Shown here: positions 37,804 through 45,896 of the stretch, piece by piece | Position numbering within the stretch: the first letter of the stretch is position 1 | How the letters are laid out: each line of letters opens with the position of its first letter | NCBI RefSeq assembly: GCF_031127835.1 | Contig: NZ_JARXHX010000014.1 | Span: 1-64,000 of the forward strand | Length of the DNA stretch: 64,000 nucleotides | DNA from: Pelagicoccus sp. SDUM812002 | Lineage (GTDB): Bacteria; Verrucomicrobiota; Verrucomicrobiia; Opitutales; Opitutaceae | Direction: 5' to 3' | The notes under the pieces: model-generated | Database searches by the model: none | The model's input: the letters and a program-made list of their open reading frames with translations, nothing else | Told to the model about the DNA's origin: nothing | Made by a program: the position numbers and the translations under genes

Positions 37804-38314
37804 CGTTTTTAGACTCCTCTTTTTGAATCCATCTAAGGTGCTCGAGGTCTACTAGGTCTTGGGGACGGCTTGCCGTTTCTTTCATATCGATCAGTGTCGC
37901 AAGGCTCGCGAAGCGAATTTCTTGCTTACTGTGTCCCAGCGACTGTCGATAGGCTATTTTCCACTCGCTTGTGAAATCGAAGGGTGCGTTAATGAAAACG
38001 TCTACCGGAGTATCGCGATGTTCGTCGCTCCAGAACTGGAGAACTGTCATGTTCTTTTGAATCGTCCAGTTCAGGCGGTTTTCAGGTTTGGAGAAACTTG
38101 AGGGGGTGATGGGTACGGTCGGCTTGTATCCGAGAGACTCGAGCGCCGTAAATGCCCGTTCGATATTATTCGGGAGGAGTTCGATTACGATATCGGCAAT
38201 TTGGGTCGCTCGCAAGTAGCCGTGGGCTACGACGGCAAGGCCCCCAACGACAATGAATCGAGATCCGGCTTCGGTGAATGCTTTGTTGAGAGCTTCGAGA
38301 CAAGAGGCTTTCAT
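37796..38314 (-). CDS. Nucleotidyltransferase-fold protein, minimal (MNT/AbiEii-like) type
   Basis: 172 aa. The fold marker is FIVVGGLAVVAHGYLRAT (residues 20-37), the GG helix of polymerase-beta-type nucleotidyltransferases. The next strand should carry DxD (as in RATKDIDLV) but reads RATQIADIVIEL: the first Asp position is Ile39 and only Asp41 remains. A later acid is present (TPVDVFINAPFDF). C-terminal residues RPQDLVDLEHL match the family's KDxxDLxxL helix. The partner gene overlaps it by 8 bp downstream. Such pairs are usually toxin-antitoxin or phage-defence modules that modify tRNA or proteins with a nucleotide. The lost Asp may mean reduced activity. The pair sits between an lpxI relic and intact lpxI. 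Confidence 0.78.
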   Translation of the reverse strand: MKASCLEALNKAFTEAGSRFIVVGGLAVVAHGYLRATQIADIVIELLPNNIERAFTALESLGYKPTVPITPSSFSKPENRLNWTIQKNMTVLQFWSDEHRDTPVDVFINAPFDFTSEWKIAYRQSLGHSKQEIRFASLATLIDMKETASRPQDLVDLEHLRWIQKEESKNDE

Positions 38315-38424
38315 GGTGTCGCCTGATTAGGAGGGAGACATTGGACCTGAGCAATGGTGAATTGGCAGAAAGGAGATCGTCCCTGAAAGCGTTGATAGGA
38401 AGATAGGGATGCAAAAAGTAACTT

Positions 38425-39261
38425 TCAGAAGCCTATGAGTTGGATCTTTTGGCGTTTGGCGGCGGTTAGGATCTTTTCTTTTTCGATCATGATGACGGAG
38501 CCGGCTTTTAGGACTGCGGTGCCGATGTTGTGCTCGGCCATGATCTCCAAAGTCCGTAGTCCGAATACGGGTACGTCGAAGCGGTAGTCTTGCTCGCGTT
38601 TGTCGGTTTTGACGAAGATGAGTTGGTCGGTCTTGAAGGTTCCGGCTCGTTTGAGCATGGGGTCGGTGCCTTCGAAGGCTTCGACGGCTAGGACGGTGCC
38701 TTTGCGCACGACGACGCCTTGGCCGACGTCGAGGCGGGCCATCTCTTGGGCGATCTCGATGCCGTGCTGGATGTAGGTGTCCTCAATTTTCTCATACGCT
38801 TTGGTCATGTGACCGAGGTCGGCCATTTGGTCGTCGAGGAAGCAGCGGGCGTCGAGGGCGGTTTGCCCGTTGGCGGCGAGTTCATCAGCGATGGCGCCGA
38901 AGATGGTGTGGGCGTTTTTGCGTTTGAGTTTGAGGAGGAGGGCGGCGGCCTTGATGTCGGGCTTGAGGTCGCGGAAGAGCTTGCCGGGCTTTACTTGGCC
39001 AGCGGCGATGGTGTAGCGGCAGTCGAATTTGCGCAGGGCTTTGAGCCAGGCTCCGACTTTGCCGACGTTGATGATGGCTCGTTTGTCGGCGGGGAAGAGG
39101 TCGATGGTTTCGGCGGCGGCTTCGCCGTCGAAGGCGATGAGGCGGAGGTCGATGCCAGCGGCTAGGGCTTTCTCCGCGATGAGACGAGGATAGACGCCGC
39201 GCCCGGCGATGAGGCCGACGGGGGCGGTGGGGGTGAAGTCGGGCGGGAGGAACTGGGACAT
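38425..39261 (-). CDS. lpxI: UDP-2,3-diacylglucosamine pyrophosphatase LpxI (DUF1009)
   Basis: 278 aa. The start VGLIAGRGVYPRLIAEKALAAG, the middle IAAGQVKPGKLFRDLKPD, and the C-terminal domain (LDVGQGVVVRKGTVLAVEAF, then EGTDPMLKRAG) are diagnostic of LpxI. The enzyme removes UMP from UDP-2,3-diacylglucosamine to give lipid X, the fourth step of lipid A synthesis at the inner membrane, replacing LpxH in many non-proteobacterial Gram-negatives. The gene is complete here; two partial relics of the same gene lie at 37237-37460 and 25643-25735. Downstream is the nucleotidyltransferase pair in the same direction. Upstream, a repeat hairpin separates it from the GxxExxY gene. Confidence 0.92.
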   Translation of the reverse strand: MSQFLPPDFTPTAPVGLIAGRGVYPRLIAEKALAAGIDLRLIAFDGEAAAETIDLFPADKRAIINVGKVGAWLKALRKFDCRYTIAAGQVKPGKLFRDLKPDIKAAALLLKLKRKNAHTIFGAIADELAANGQTALDARCFLDDQMADLGHMTKAYEKIEDTYIQHGIEIAQEMARLDVGQGVVVRKGTVLAVEAFEGTDPMLKRAGTFKTDQLIFVKTDKREQDYRFDVPVFGLRTLEIMAEHNIGTAVLKAGSVIMIEKEKILTAAKRQKIQLIGF

Positions 39262-39273
39262 GGATGTATTTTT

Positions 39274-39302
39274 TTACCGCAGATGGACGCGGATGAACGC
39301 AG
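39274..39302 (+). repeat. 29-bp GxxExxY-associated repeat, inverted copy
   Basis: Begins ACCGCAGATGGACGCGG on the plus strand. It is the reverse complement, with about three changes, of the two copies flanking the GxxExxY gene. Together with the copy at 39364-39392 it can form a long stem with a loop of 61 nt, possibly acting as a barrier or terminator between lpxI and the cassette. Confidence 0.8.
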
Positions 39303-39363
39303 ATTTTGATCTTGTTGTGTGTTGGGAGCGCGTCTGATGACGCTGTGTTGTTCTTTAATTTTT

Positions 39364-39392
39364 ATCTGCGTTAATCTGCGTGTATCTGCGGT
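39364..39392 (-). repeat. 29-bp repeat abutting the stop of the GxxExxY gene
   Basis: Plus-strand text ends in GTGTATCTGCGGT. It differs at two positions from the copy at 39768-39796 and is in the same orientation. Its last base directly touches the TGA (39393-39395) of the gene. Confidence 0.85.
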
Positions 39393-39779
39393 TCAGGAAT
39401 TAGTTCGTACGACTCGCTTCCATTCTAGTTTTGAATGCTTGAAGTTAATAATCAGGCCGGTTCTGTGTTTGGTGATGGCTAGGTAGTTGAGCATCTGACC
39501 GACCTCGTTGTCTCCGATTTGTTCGACGACTTTAGTGTCCACAACGATTTTGTCGTAGGCAATTAGGTCGGGTATGTAATCCCCAACGTTGGTACCTTTG
39601 TAGTCGATCTCGAATCTTGGTTGTTGGAGGTGAGGGATTGATTGTAATCCGAATTCAACTACTAAGGCATTCTCGTAGGGCTTTTCTTTGAGCCCGTGTC
39701 CGAGTATGTTGGAAACTTCCATCGCCGCACCGATGATAGCAAAGGTCTCGGTTTTGTATTCGAAATCATCTGCGTTCAT
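39393..39779 (-). CDS. GxxExxY-family protein in a repeat-bounded cassette
   Basis: 128 aa, normal for this family. The signature is GHGLKEKPYENALVVEF (G-x-x-E-x-x-Y). After it come IDYKGTNVGDYIPDLI and IVVDTKVVEQIGDNEVGQML, which look like a PD-(D/E)XK-type nuclease core (D in VGDYIPDL, D-x-K in VDTK). The C-terminus is GLIINFKHSKLEWKRVV. Function is unproven. The family is typically multi-copy and linked to short repeats in environmental bacteria. Here the ATG lies inside a 29-bp repeat, so the first residues MNADD are encoded by it, and the TGA abuts a second copy. This suggests the gene and repeats move or spread as a unit. It sits between leuS and lpxI. Confidence 0.88.
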   Translation of the reverse strand: MNADDFEYKTETFAIIGAAMEVSNILGHGLKEKPYENALVVEFGLQSIPHLQQPRFEIDYKGTNVGDYIPDLIAYDKIVVDTKVVEQIGDNEVGQMLNYLAITKHRTGLIINFKHSKLEWKRVVRTNS

Positions 39780-39796
39780 CGGCGTGTATCTGCGGT
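39768..39796 (-). repeat. 29-bp repeat containing the GxxExxY start codon
   Basis: Plus-strand text starts ATCTGCGTTCATCGGCG. The CAT at 39777-39779 is the start codon of the GxxExxY gene. Same orientation as the copy at 39364-39392 (two differences), so the two are direct repeats framing the ORF. It lies 11 bp from the leuS stop. Confidence 0.85.
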
Positions 39797-39806
39797 TGAA
39801 AAAAAC

Positions 39807-42377
39807 CTAGTTGGCGACGATGTTTAGGATGCGGCCGGGGACGTAGATGACTTTGCGGATGGTTTTGCCTTCTAGGTGGGCGGCTACTTTGGGGTCCTGT
39901 TTAGCGAGTTCTAGGACTTCCTCTTGTGTCGAGGTTTTGGATACCATGGCTTGGCCACGCATCTTGCCCATGACTTGGAAGACGATGTTGACTTCGTCGG
40001 AGACGAGCTTGGCTGCGTCGAAGCTTGGCCAGGGGCCGAGGCCGACGGAATTTTTCTCGCCGAGGCGGGACCAGAGTTCTTCGCCGATGTGCGGGGCCAT
40101 GGGGGCGATCATTTGCACGAAGGCTTTGGCGGTGGCGAGAGAGATGACTTTTTGGCTCTGCAGGTGGTTGATGAGGATCATCAACTGCGAGATGGCGGTG
40201 TTGAAGCTGAGGGCGTCGAGGTCTTCGCTGACCTTTTTAATCGTTTCGTGAAGGAGTTTCTCGGTTTCTTTTGAGTCTTGATGGCCGTCCTTGATTTTTG
40301 GATTCAGTTCGCCGTCTTTGCCGACGATTTCGCGCCAGGCTTTGTTGAGGAAACGGCTGATGCCGCCGATGCCTTTGGAATTCCAGGGCTTACGGGCTTC
40401 GAGTGGGCCGAGGAACATGAGGTACATGCGCATGGTGTCGGCTCCGTATTCATTTACTACGGACACGGGATCGACGCCGTTGCCAGCTGACTTGGAAATC
40501 TTTTTGCCGTCTTCGCCGAGCAGCATGCCTTGGTGGAAGAGCTTGCGGAAGGGTTCCTTGTTTTTCACGACGCCTGCATCGTAGAGGACCTTGTGCCAGA
40601 AGCGGGCGTAGAGAAGGTGCAGTACTGCGTGTTCGGCGCCGCCCACGTACATGTCGGGCGTTTCCCAGTACTCGAGGGCTTCGGGGGAGGCGAGGGCGTC
40701 CTCGTTGTGAGGATCCATGTAGCGGAGGTAGTACCAGCAGGAGCCGGCCCATTGCGGCATGGTGTTGGTCTCGCGGGAGGCGCGGACCCATTCTTCGCCT
40801 TCTGGCTTTTCGCCGGAGGCGGGCACGTAGGCGCCGGTGGCGAAGTTGTACCAAATCTCCATCCAGTCGTCGGCCTTCTTGAGCGGGCTTTCGCCAGTGC
40901 CGGCGGGTTCGTAGGACTCGACGTAGGGGAGTTCGAGCGGGAGAGCGGATGGCGGTACTGGCAAAGCGAATACAGTGCCGGTCTCGTCGGTGTAAGTGAC
41001 GGGTTCGTCGGGGAGCCAATCAGCGAGGGTGCCGGAGGCGACGGCTGTGACGTAGTCTTCTTCGGATACCCAAGCGATTGGGAACGGCTCGCCCCAGTAG
41101 CGTTGGCGGGAGAAGAGCCAGTCGCGGAGTTTGTACTGGGTGGATTCTTCGCCGGTTTTTTCGGCTTTGAGCTTTTCGGTGATCTTGTCCTTGGCTTCTT
41201 GCCAAGGGAGGCCGTCGAACTCGCCGGAGTTGATGAGGACGCCGTCGCCGGTGTAGGGAAGGGTGTCTTCGTCGCTGCCTTTGATAACGGGGGTGATGGG
41301 GAGATTGAATTGCTCGGCGAATTCGTGGTCGCGGGTGTCGTGGGCAGGGACGGCCATGATGGCGCCGGTGCCGTAGGAGATGAGCACGTAGTCGGCGACC
41401 CAGACGGGGATCTTGTCCCCAGTTATTGGATGCACGGCGTAGGAGCCGGTGAAGACGCCGGACTTTTCCTTGGCGAGGTCGGTGCGCTCGAGGTCGGACT
41501 TGGCGGCGGCGGCGGTCACGTAGGCGGCGACTTCGTCCTTTTTCTCGGCGACGGTGAGCTTGTCGAGCAGCGGGTGCTCGGGAGAGACCACCATGTAGGT
41601 GACGCCCATGAGGGTGTCGGGGCGGGTGGTGTAGATTTCGAGCGACTCGTCGAGTCCGTCGAGAGCGAAGCGGGCGGTAGCTCCGGTGGATTTGCCGATC
41701 CACTCGGCTTGCATCTTTTTGGTGGATGCGGGCCAGTCGACGAGCTCGAGGTCTTCGATGAGGCGGTCGGCGTACTCGGTGATCTTGAGTACGACTTGGC
41801 GGAGGTTTCGGCGGACGACGGGGTGGTTGCCGCGTTCGGACTTGCCGTCGATGACTTCTTCGTTGGCGAGCACGGTTTTGAGTTCGTCGCACCACCAGAC
41901 GGGACGCATGTCGACGTAGGCGAGGCCGCGCTTGAAGAGCTGGAGGAAGATCCACTGGGTCCAGCGGTAGTACTTGGGGTCGGTGGTGTCGACTTCGCGG
42001 TCGTAGTCGAAGGAGAAGCCGATGGTCTTGAGCTGGTTTCGGAAGTGGCCGATGCGCTCGACGGATGTTGTGCGCGGGTGTTTGCCGGTTTTGATGGCGT
42101 ACTGCTCGGTGGCGAGGCCGAAGGCGTCCCAGCCGATGGGGTGGAGGACGTTTTTGCCTTGGGCGCGCTTGTAGCGGGCGAGGATGTCGGAGCCAGTGTA
42201 GCCGAGCGGGTGGCCGATGTGGAGGCCGGCGCCCGATGGGTAGGGGAACATGTCCAGGACGAAGAACTTCTCCTTGTCGGACTCGTTGGAGGCCGCGAAT
42301 GTTTTGTTCTCTTCCCAGTAGCGCTGCCAGGTCGATTCGATTTCGCTGAAGTTATAGTCGGAGGATTTTGTGGACAT
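39807..42377 (-). CDS. leuS: Leucyl-tRNA synthetase
   Basis: 856 aa from the ATG at 42377; a longer frame upstream lacks family similarity. It charges tRNA-Leu with leucine in the cytoplasm. Class I motifs are present: HIGH at residues 53-56 (GLHIGHPLGYTG) and the KMSKS loop as GKKISKSAGN near residue 622. The editing domain lies about 220-415, with ATARFALDGLDESLEIYTTR and PAHDTRDHEF, including the threonine-rich stretch YTTRPDTL. WAGSCWYYLRYMDP and the anticodon-binding helical C-terminus (GKMRGQAMVSKTST) complete it. Length is standard for bacterial LeuRS. It is probably monocistronic: upstream, about 194 bp separate it from a lipoprotein gene in the same direction, and downstream is the GxxExxY cassette. 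Confidence 0.97.
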   Translation of the reverse strand: MSTKSSDYNFSEIESTWQRYWEENKTFAASNESDKEKFFVLDMFPYPSGAGLHIGHPLGYTGSDILARYKRAQGKNVLHPIGWDAFGLATEQYAIKTGKHPRTTSVERIGHFRNQLKTIGFSFDYDREVDTTDPKYYRWTQWIFLQLFKRGLAYVDMRPVWWCDELKTVLANEEVIDGKSERGNHPVVRRNLRQVVLKITEYADRLIEDLELVDWPASTKKMQAEWIGKSTGATARFALDGLDESLEIYTTRPDTLMGVTYMVVSPEHPLLDKLTVAEKKDEVAAYVTAAAAKSDLERTDLAKEKSGVFTGSYAVHPITGDKIPVWVADYVLISYGTGAIMAVPAHDTRDHEFAEQFNLPITPVIKGSDEDTLPYTGDGVLINSGEFDGLPWQEAKDKITEKLKAEKTGEESTQYKLRDWLFSRQRYWGEPFPIAWVSEEDYVTAVASGTLADWLPDEPVTYTDETGTVFALPVPPSALPLELPYVESYEPAGTGESPLKKADDWMEIWYNFATGAYVPASGEKPEGEEWVRASRETNTMPQWAGSCWYYLRYMDPHNEDALASPEALEYWETPDMYVGGAEHAVLHLLYARFWHKVLYDAGVVKNKEPFRKLFHQGMLLGEDGKKISKSAGNGVDPVSVVNEYGADTMRMYLMFLGPLEARKPWNSKGIGGISRFLNKAWREIVGKDGELNPKIKDGHQDSKETEKLLHETIKKVSEDLDALSFNTAISQLMILINHLQSQKVISLATAKAFVQMIAPMAPHIGEELWSRLGEKNSVGLGPWPSFDAAKLVSDEVNIVFQVMGKMRGQAMVSKTSTQEEVLELAKQDPKVAAHLEGKTIRKVIYVPGRILNIVAN

Positions 42378-42571
42378 GATGGAAAGTGTGTTTGGCCCGC
42401 GAAGGGCGCGGAGGGTCACGAATGTGGCGGAAGGGAGCTGTGTAGCTAGGTTGCCTTTGGAAAAAGAGGTGGGATGTTGAGGAAAAGGTGGAAGGCGTCA
42501 AGGTTGTGGGACTGCCTCGCATCCTGTGTGAGATTGACCGAGACGAGGGTATTACGGGGAGAAGGCTTGCC

Positions 42572-43063
42572 CTAGAGCTCTTTGGCGACTTGGCGGGCGA
42601 TTTGTTGCTGGAGCCAGTCGATGGATTCGCGGCCGGTGCGGCTGGCGTCGGGGCCGAACAATTGGGTCGTTTGACGGAGGTTTATTTGGGTGGCTTGGTA
42701 GCCGGAAGGGGACTCTGAGAGTGTGAGGCTTAGTGTGATGGTGGCGTGACCGGCTCGGCCTTTGGTTTTGATTCGGAGCGGGACGTTGCCTTTTTTATAA
42801 GTCGTGACGGTTCCGGCAAGGATGAGGGCAGGCTCGGTTGGAACGGAACGCAGGACCTGGCTGAATTCTCCTTTTCGGATGAGTTCGGAAGCGATTTGGT
42901 CTGCGAGAATCCGCCCGACTTGGGAATCTGCGGACTGGAAGTTTAGCACGGCGATGGTGTCGTGGCGGGCTCGATCGACGAAGGGATTCCATTCGCGGGT
43001 GCTGCTGCACGCTGCCAAGGCGAGGGACAGTATGAGGACGATCGATTTGCTTAGGTTTCTCAT
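42572..43063 (-). CDS. Outer-membrane lipoprotein, LpoB/DUF4410-like
   Basis: 163 aa. The lipobox LALAAC places the lipidated Cys at residue 19, followed by SSTREWN, so it is an exported lipoprotein. The mature part (HDTIAVLNFQSADSQVGRIL, ADQIASELIRKGEFSQVL) has the layout of the LpoB/CsgG-type alpha-beta fold: a strand with AVLxF, then a helix with a lipid-facing pattern. ILAGTVTTYKKG and ATITLSLTLSES continue it. In proteobacteria the lipoprotein next to leuS is LptE, but this sequence does not look like LptE to me. The exact role is open. A strong terminator lies just upstream, so it has its own promoter within 43064-43084 or reads through. Confidence 0.72.
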   Translation of the reverse strand: MRNLSKSIVLILSLALAACSSTREWNPFVDRARHDTIAVLNFQSADSQVGRILADQIASELIRKGEFSQVLRSVPTEPALILAGTVTTYKKGNVPLRIKTKGRAGHATITLSLTLSESPSGYQATQINLRQTTQLFGPDASRTGRESIDWLQQQIARQVAKEL

Positions 43064-43084
43064 GCGTGCTGATTTGGGTTATCT

Positions 43085-43122
43085 GAAAACGAAAATGCCG
43101 CCTGGCGCAAAACCAAGCGGCA
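43085..43122 (-). terminator. Intrinsic terminator of the 830-aa gene
   Basis: On the minus strand TGCCGCTTGG and CCAGGCGGCA form a stem with one mismatch and a TTTTGCG loop (43096-43122), followed by TTTTCGTTTTC. It lies 28 bp after the stop of the gene at 43151-45643. Confidence 0.8.
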
Positions 43123-43150
43123 CGATAGTATGTTATTCTAGGGTTGCGGC

Positions 43151-45643
43151 CTAGTTAGCTGGCAGTGGTCCGAGGTTGATGAACTGGGTCTCGCCGCTGC
43201 TGTCGTCTACGCCGTCGTTGTCGGTAACGACGATGGCGTCGCCGTTGGCGAGCACGGCTAGGCCTTCGACCTTTTCGATTACCAAGCCATTCGCGGCTTC
43301 AAGGTTCGGCAAGATATCTAGGACTTCGCTTTTAGCGATGGTCTCGAGGCTGCCGGACAGGTCGTCTGACTTGAAGGTCAGGCCAGCAATTGAGAATTGG
43401 TAAATCTTCTTTATCGCGGCGTCCAAATTACCTTGGTTGTCTCGTTCGAGCACGATGAAAGTGTCGTCGTCGAGGGCCACGATCTCAGAGAGGCCGACCC
43501 ATCCGCCAGCGGCAGATTCGGGAGTGTCTAGAGGGTAAAGGGCGAAGGTCCACTCGCTGGTTGCTGTATCGTAACGGCCGATACGCGGCTCGGAGTCACC
43601 GGCCCACTTGCGCTGGATGGCGACGTAGAGGACTTCGTTTGAACTAGAACCAGTGACGGCTACACCTTCGAATCCGAAACGAACTTGTTTGGCGTTGACC
43701 GAGTCGGGTAAGCTGACGACCTCTTCAATAGTGCCGTCTTCGGAGACCTTGAAGAGCCAGTCGAGCGATTCGATGGGACGGTCTGGATCACCGACGGTAC
43801 CGGCTCCCTCGGAGGCGAGCCAATAGCCGCCGTTCGCGCGACGAGCGAGTCCCTCGGGGTCGAGGTTGACAGTGCCATCCTCGTTGATGAGGTCGTCCTC
43901 GTTGAGTTCAAAGTACTCTAAGCCTGCGCTGTTGATCGCGTCGTAGTAGGGATTGCCGGGAGAGGTGGCGGCAAGAATGGCGTTTTCGATCTCTGTTGCA
44001 AAAACGCCGTTGCTGTCTTTGAGGACGATTTCGTTGTCGATGAGGGCAGGAGTTCCTGATGTATCCACACTGAATATACGGCTCTTTTTATAGTAGCTGT
44101 CGTACACGGTCCAGGCTTGGTTGGCATTGGTGGGGTCGGCCGCCAGGGCGGAAAGGGCTGCCCACGGTATGGGGGTGCCATCAGGACGGTCTTCGGAAGC
44201 GATTGTCGGGTAAATTGGCTCCACGGCGTTGCGTTTGTAGATGGTTACGGTAGCGCGGAACTTGTCGTCACGGTTGTCTTCTTCAGAGGCGGAGATGAAG
44301 AGGTTGCGCTGTGGGATGGCAAGCAGACCTTCAGGGCCCATGCCACCGGCGAGGACCTGCAGGAATTCAGGCTCGTTCGACTTCTTCGGTAGTTTGTAGA
44401 CGGATACGACGCTAGAGCGTTCAGAACCGACGAAGATGAGCTCATCCTTCCCGTATTTCGCGACGGTGACGCCTTCAGGTTCGTTGCCCTTGTTTTCCGA
44501 ACGGCTTTCTGGGTAGTGGCCGATCATGGCGGTCATGTGGTCGTCCATGTTGCCGGACGAGAAGAGTACATTTCCGTTCTTGTGGTAGATTGTAAAACCG
44601 CGACTGCCGCCATCGAGGTCCCCTTCGTCAGCGGTGACGAAGCGTTTACGGTCGATCCAGGCGACGGCGTCGGCTTCGCGGGGAAGGTTTTCTAGTGAGC
44701 CGTCAAGTTCGATGAGGTCGTTTTCGTTGGTATCGATTTGTGTGAGGCTGACAGATCCAGCGGAGAAGTCGTTGATGATCCTGCCGTTGGTGAGGTTGAC
44801 GACGATAATGTGATTGTTTTCCTGCAGTGTGATGACCGCTTGGTTGCGATCGTTAATATCGACAAATTCAGGTTCGGGATCTTCAGGGAATTTGTCGGCG
44901 ATGCCTACTAGACTGACGGTACGGAGGGTCCATTTGTGTGGCTTGCCCACGAGGTCCACGATTGCGAGGAATCCTGCAGGGGCCTGCGGCGGTGCACCGT
45001 CGCCGAGATCTTCGTCGCGTTCGTTTTCGATAGCGATGGCAGCGTAGCGCTTATCAGGGCTGATGGCAATGGCGTCGGGCTGACCGCCTAGTTCAATGCT
45101 GGTAACTTGGGTTTTGCTAGCGATATCGACTACTACGAGTTTACCGCTGGTGTTGACGAAGTCTTCGCTGGTGTTGATGCAGACGAGGGCGTATTTGCCG
45201 AGCACTTTAACGGAGGTGGGTTCACCTTCGAGTTCGAGGGTGCCAAGCGGCATCGGGTTGTAGGGGTCGGCGATATCGACGAAACCAAGTGCCTCAAGTT
45301 CTGCGTCGGTGTAGACGAGGGTTTTGCCATCTTTAGTGGCATCGATAATTTCGGAGACTGTGTCGTTTTCGATGTCCGAATTTAGGAAAACAGGAAAGCT
45401 GGCGATGCGCGTGAAGTACTCTTTCTTCTTCTTTCCGGGTTTGTTAGGTTTGTCAGGATTGTCGCCATGTCCGGGCTTATCGTTGCCGTCGCCGTTTCCT
45501 GGGGTGTTGGGTAGGGAGGGTGATTGGGGCGAACTGAAGAATAAGAGCAGGGCGAAGACCGCGAGTAGGACTGCCGCACCGATCTTAAATGCGGCACCGA
45601 GGTTGAAGGGGCTGCCAGAGGAGGCTTTTGGTTTTAGGCGCAT
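43151..45643 (-). CDS. Membrane-anchored beta-propeller / phytase-esterase-like protein
   Basis: 830 aa. Residues about 16-42 form one membrane segment (FKIGAAVLLAVFALLLFFSS), followed by a Gly/Pro/Asn/Lys linker (GNGDGNDKPGHGDNPDKPNK), so the bulk is periplasmic or surface-exposed. Then come propeller-like repeats (TLELEGEPTSVKVLGKYALV, ELGGQPDAIAISPDKRYAAI). The second half resembles the esterase-like activity of phytase family (KGNEPEGVTVAKYGKDELIF, VRFGFEGVAVTGSS, ANGLVIEKVEGLAVLANGDA) and ends with VVTDNDGVDDSSGETQFINL. Related proteins may release phosphate from organic esters; no catalytic residues can be named with confidence. It is followed by a clear terminator and thus is a single-gene unit. 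Confidence 0.8.
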   Translation of the reverse strand: MRLKPKASSGSPFNLGAAFKIGAAVLLAVFALLLFFSSPQSPSLPNTPGNGDGNDKPGHGDNPDKPNKPGKKKKEYFTRIASFPVFLNSDIENDTVSEIIDATKDGKTLVYTDAELEALGFVDIADPYNPMPLGTLELEGEPTSVKVLGKYALVCINTSEDFVNTSGKLVVVDIASKTQVTSIELGGQPDAIAISPDKRYAAIAIENERDEDLGDGAPPQAPAGFLAIVDLVGKPHKWTLRTVSLVGIADKFPEDPEPEFVDINDRNQAVITLQENNHIIVVNLTNGRIINDFSAGSVSLTQIDTNENDLIELDGSLENLPREADAVAWIDRKRFVTADEGDLDGGSRGFTIYHKNGNVLFSSGNMDDHMTAMIGHYPESRSENKGNEPEGVTVAKYGKDELIFVGSERSSVVSVYKLPKKSNEPEFLQVLAGGMGPEGLLAIPQRNLFISASEEDNRDDKFRATVTIYKRNAVEPIYPTIASEDRPDGTPIPWAALSALAADPTNANQAWTVYDSYYKKSRIFSVDTSGTPALIDNEIVLKDSNGVFATEIENAILAATSPGNPYYDAINSAGLEYFELNEDDLINEDGTVNLDPEGLARRANGGYWLASEGAGTVGDPDRPIESLDWLFKVSEDGTIEEVVSLPDSVNAKQVRFGFEGVAVTGSSSNEVLYVAIQRKWAGDSEPRIGRYDTATSEWTFALYPLDTPESAAGGWVGLSEIVALDDDTFIVLERDNQGNLDAAIKKIYQFSIAGLTFKSDDLSGSLETIAKSEVLDILPNLEAANGLVIEKVEGLAVLANGDAIVVTDNDGVDDSSGETQFINLGPLPAN

Positions 45644-45896
45644 GGATTGGTTTTAGGTTTGGTTTCAAGGTGGCGCGGAGCAAGGGAGCTCCGAGCTGAC
45701 GCTATCAAGGTCCCACCATCGAGTTGCCAATACAATTCGGCGATTGTAACTTTACGGAGTCTGGGAGGTTACACCTAGGTTACGAGATGTAGTTGAGGTT
45801 TGGTGACGTCGAATAAAGTACCGAAGCAGCGGATTTTTCATTAATAACGCACAAGGAGTTCATACTGTTTTCATGTAATGCGGCTAGTCTGGTTCA

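Noticed and set aside
38719-39165. Plus-strand ORF of 148 codons
   Set aside because: Antisense shadow of lpxI with Glu/Val/Gly-rich composition.
39274-39796. CRISPR array
   Set aside because: Only three repeat copies, mixed orientation, and one interval holds a complete gene; no cas genes and no regular spacers.
40530-42449. Long plus-strand ORF of 639 codons
   Set aside because: Antisense shadow of leuS, which has all LeuRS motifs.
42572-43063. LptE (lptE is next to leuS in proteobacteria)
   Set aside because: The mature sequence fits an LpoB/CsgG-like layout rather than LptE, so no symbol is given.
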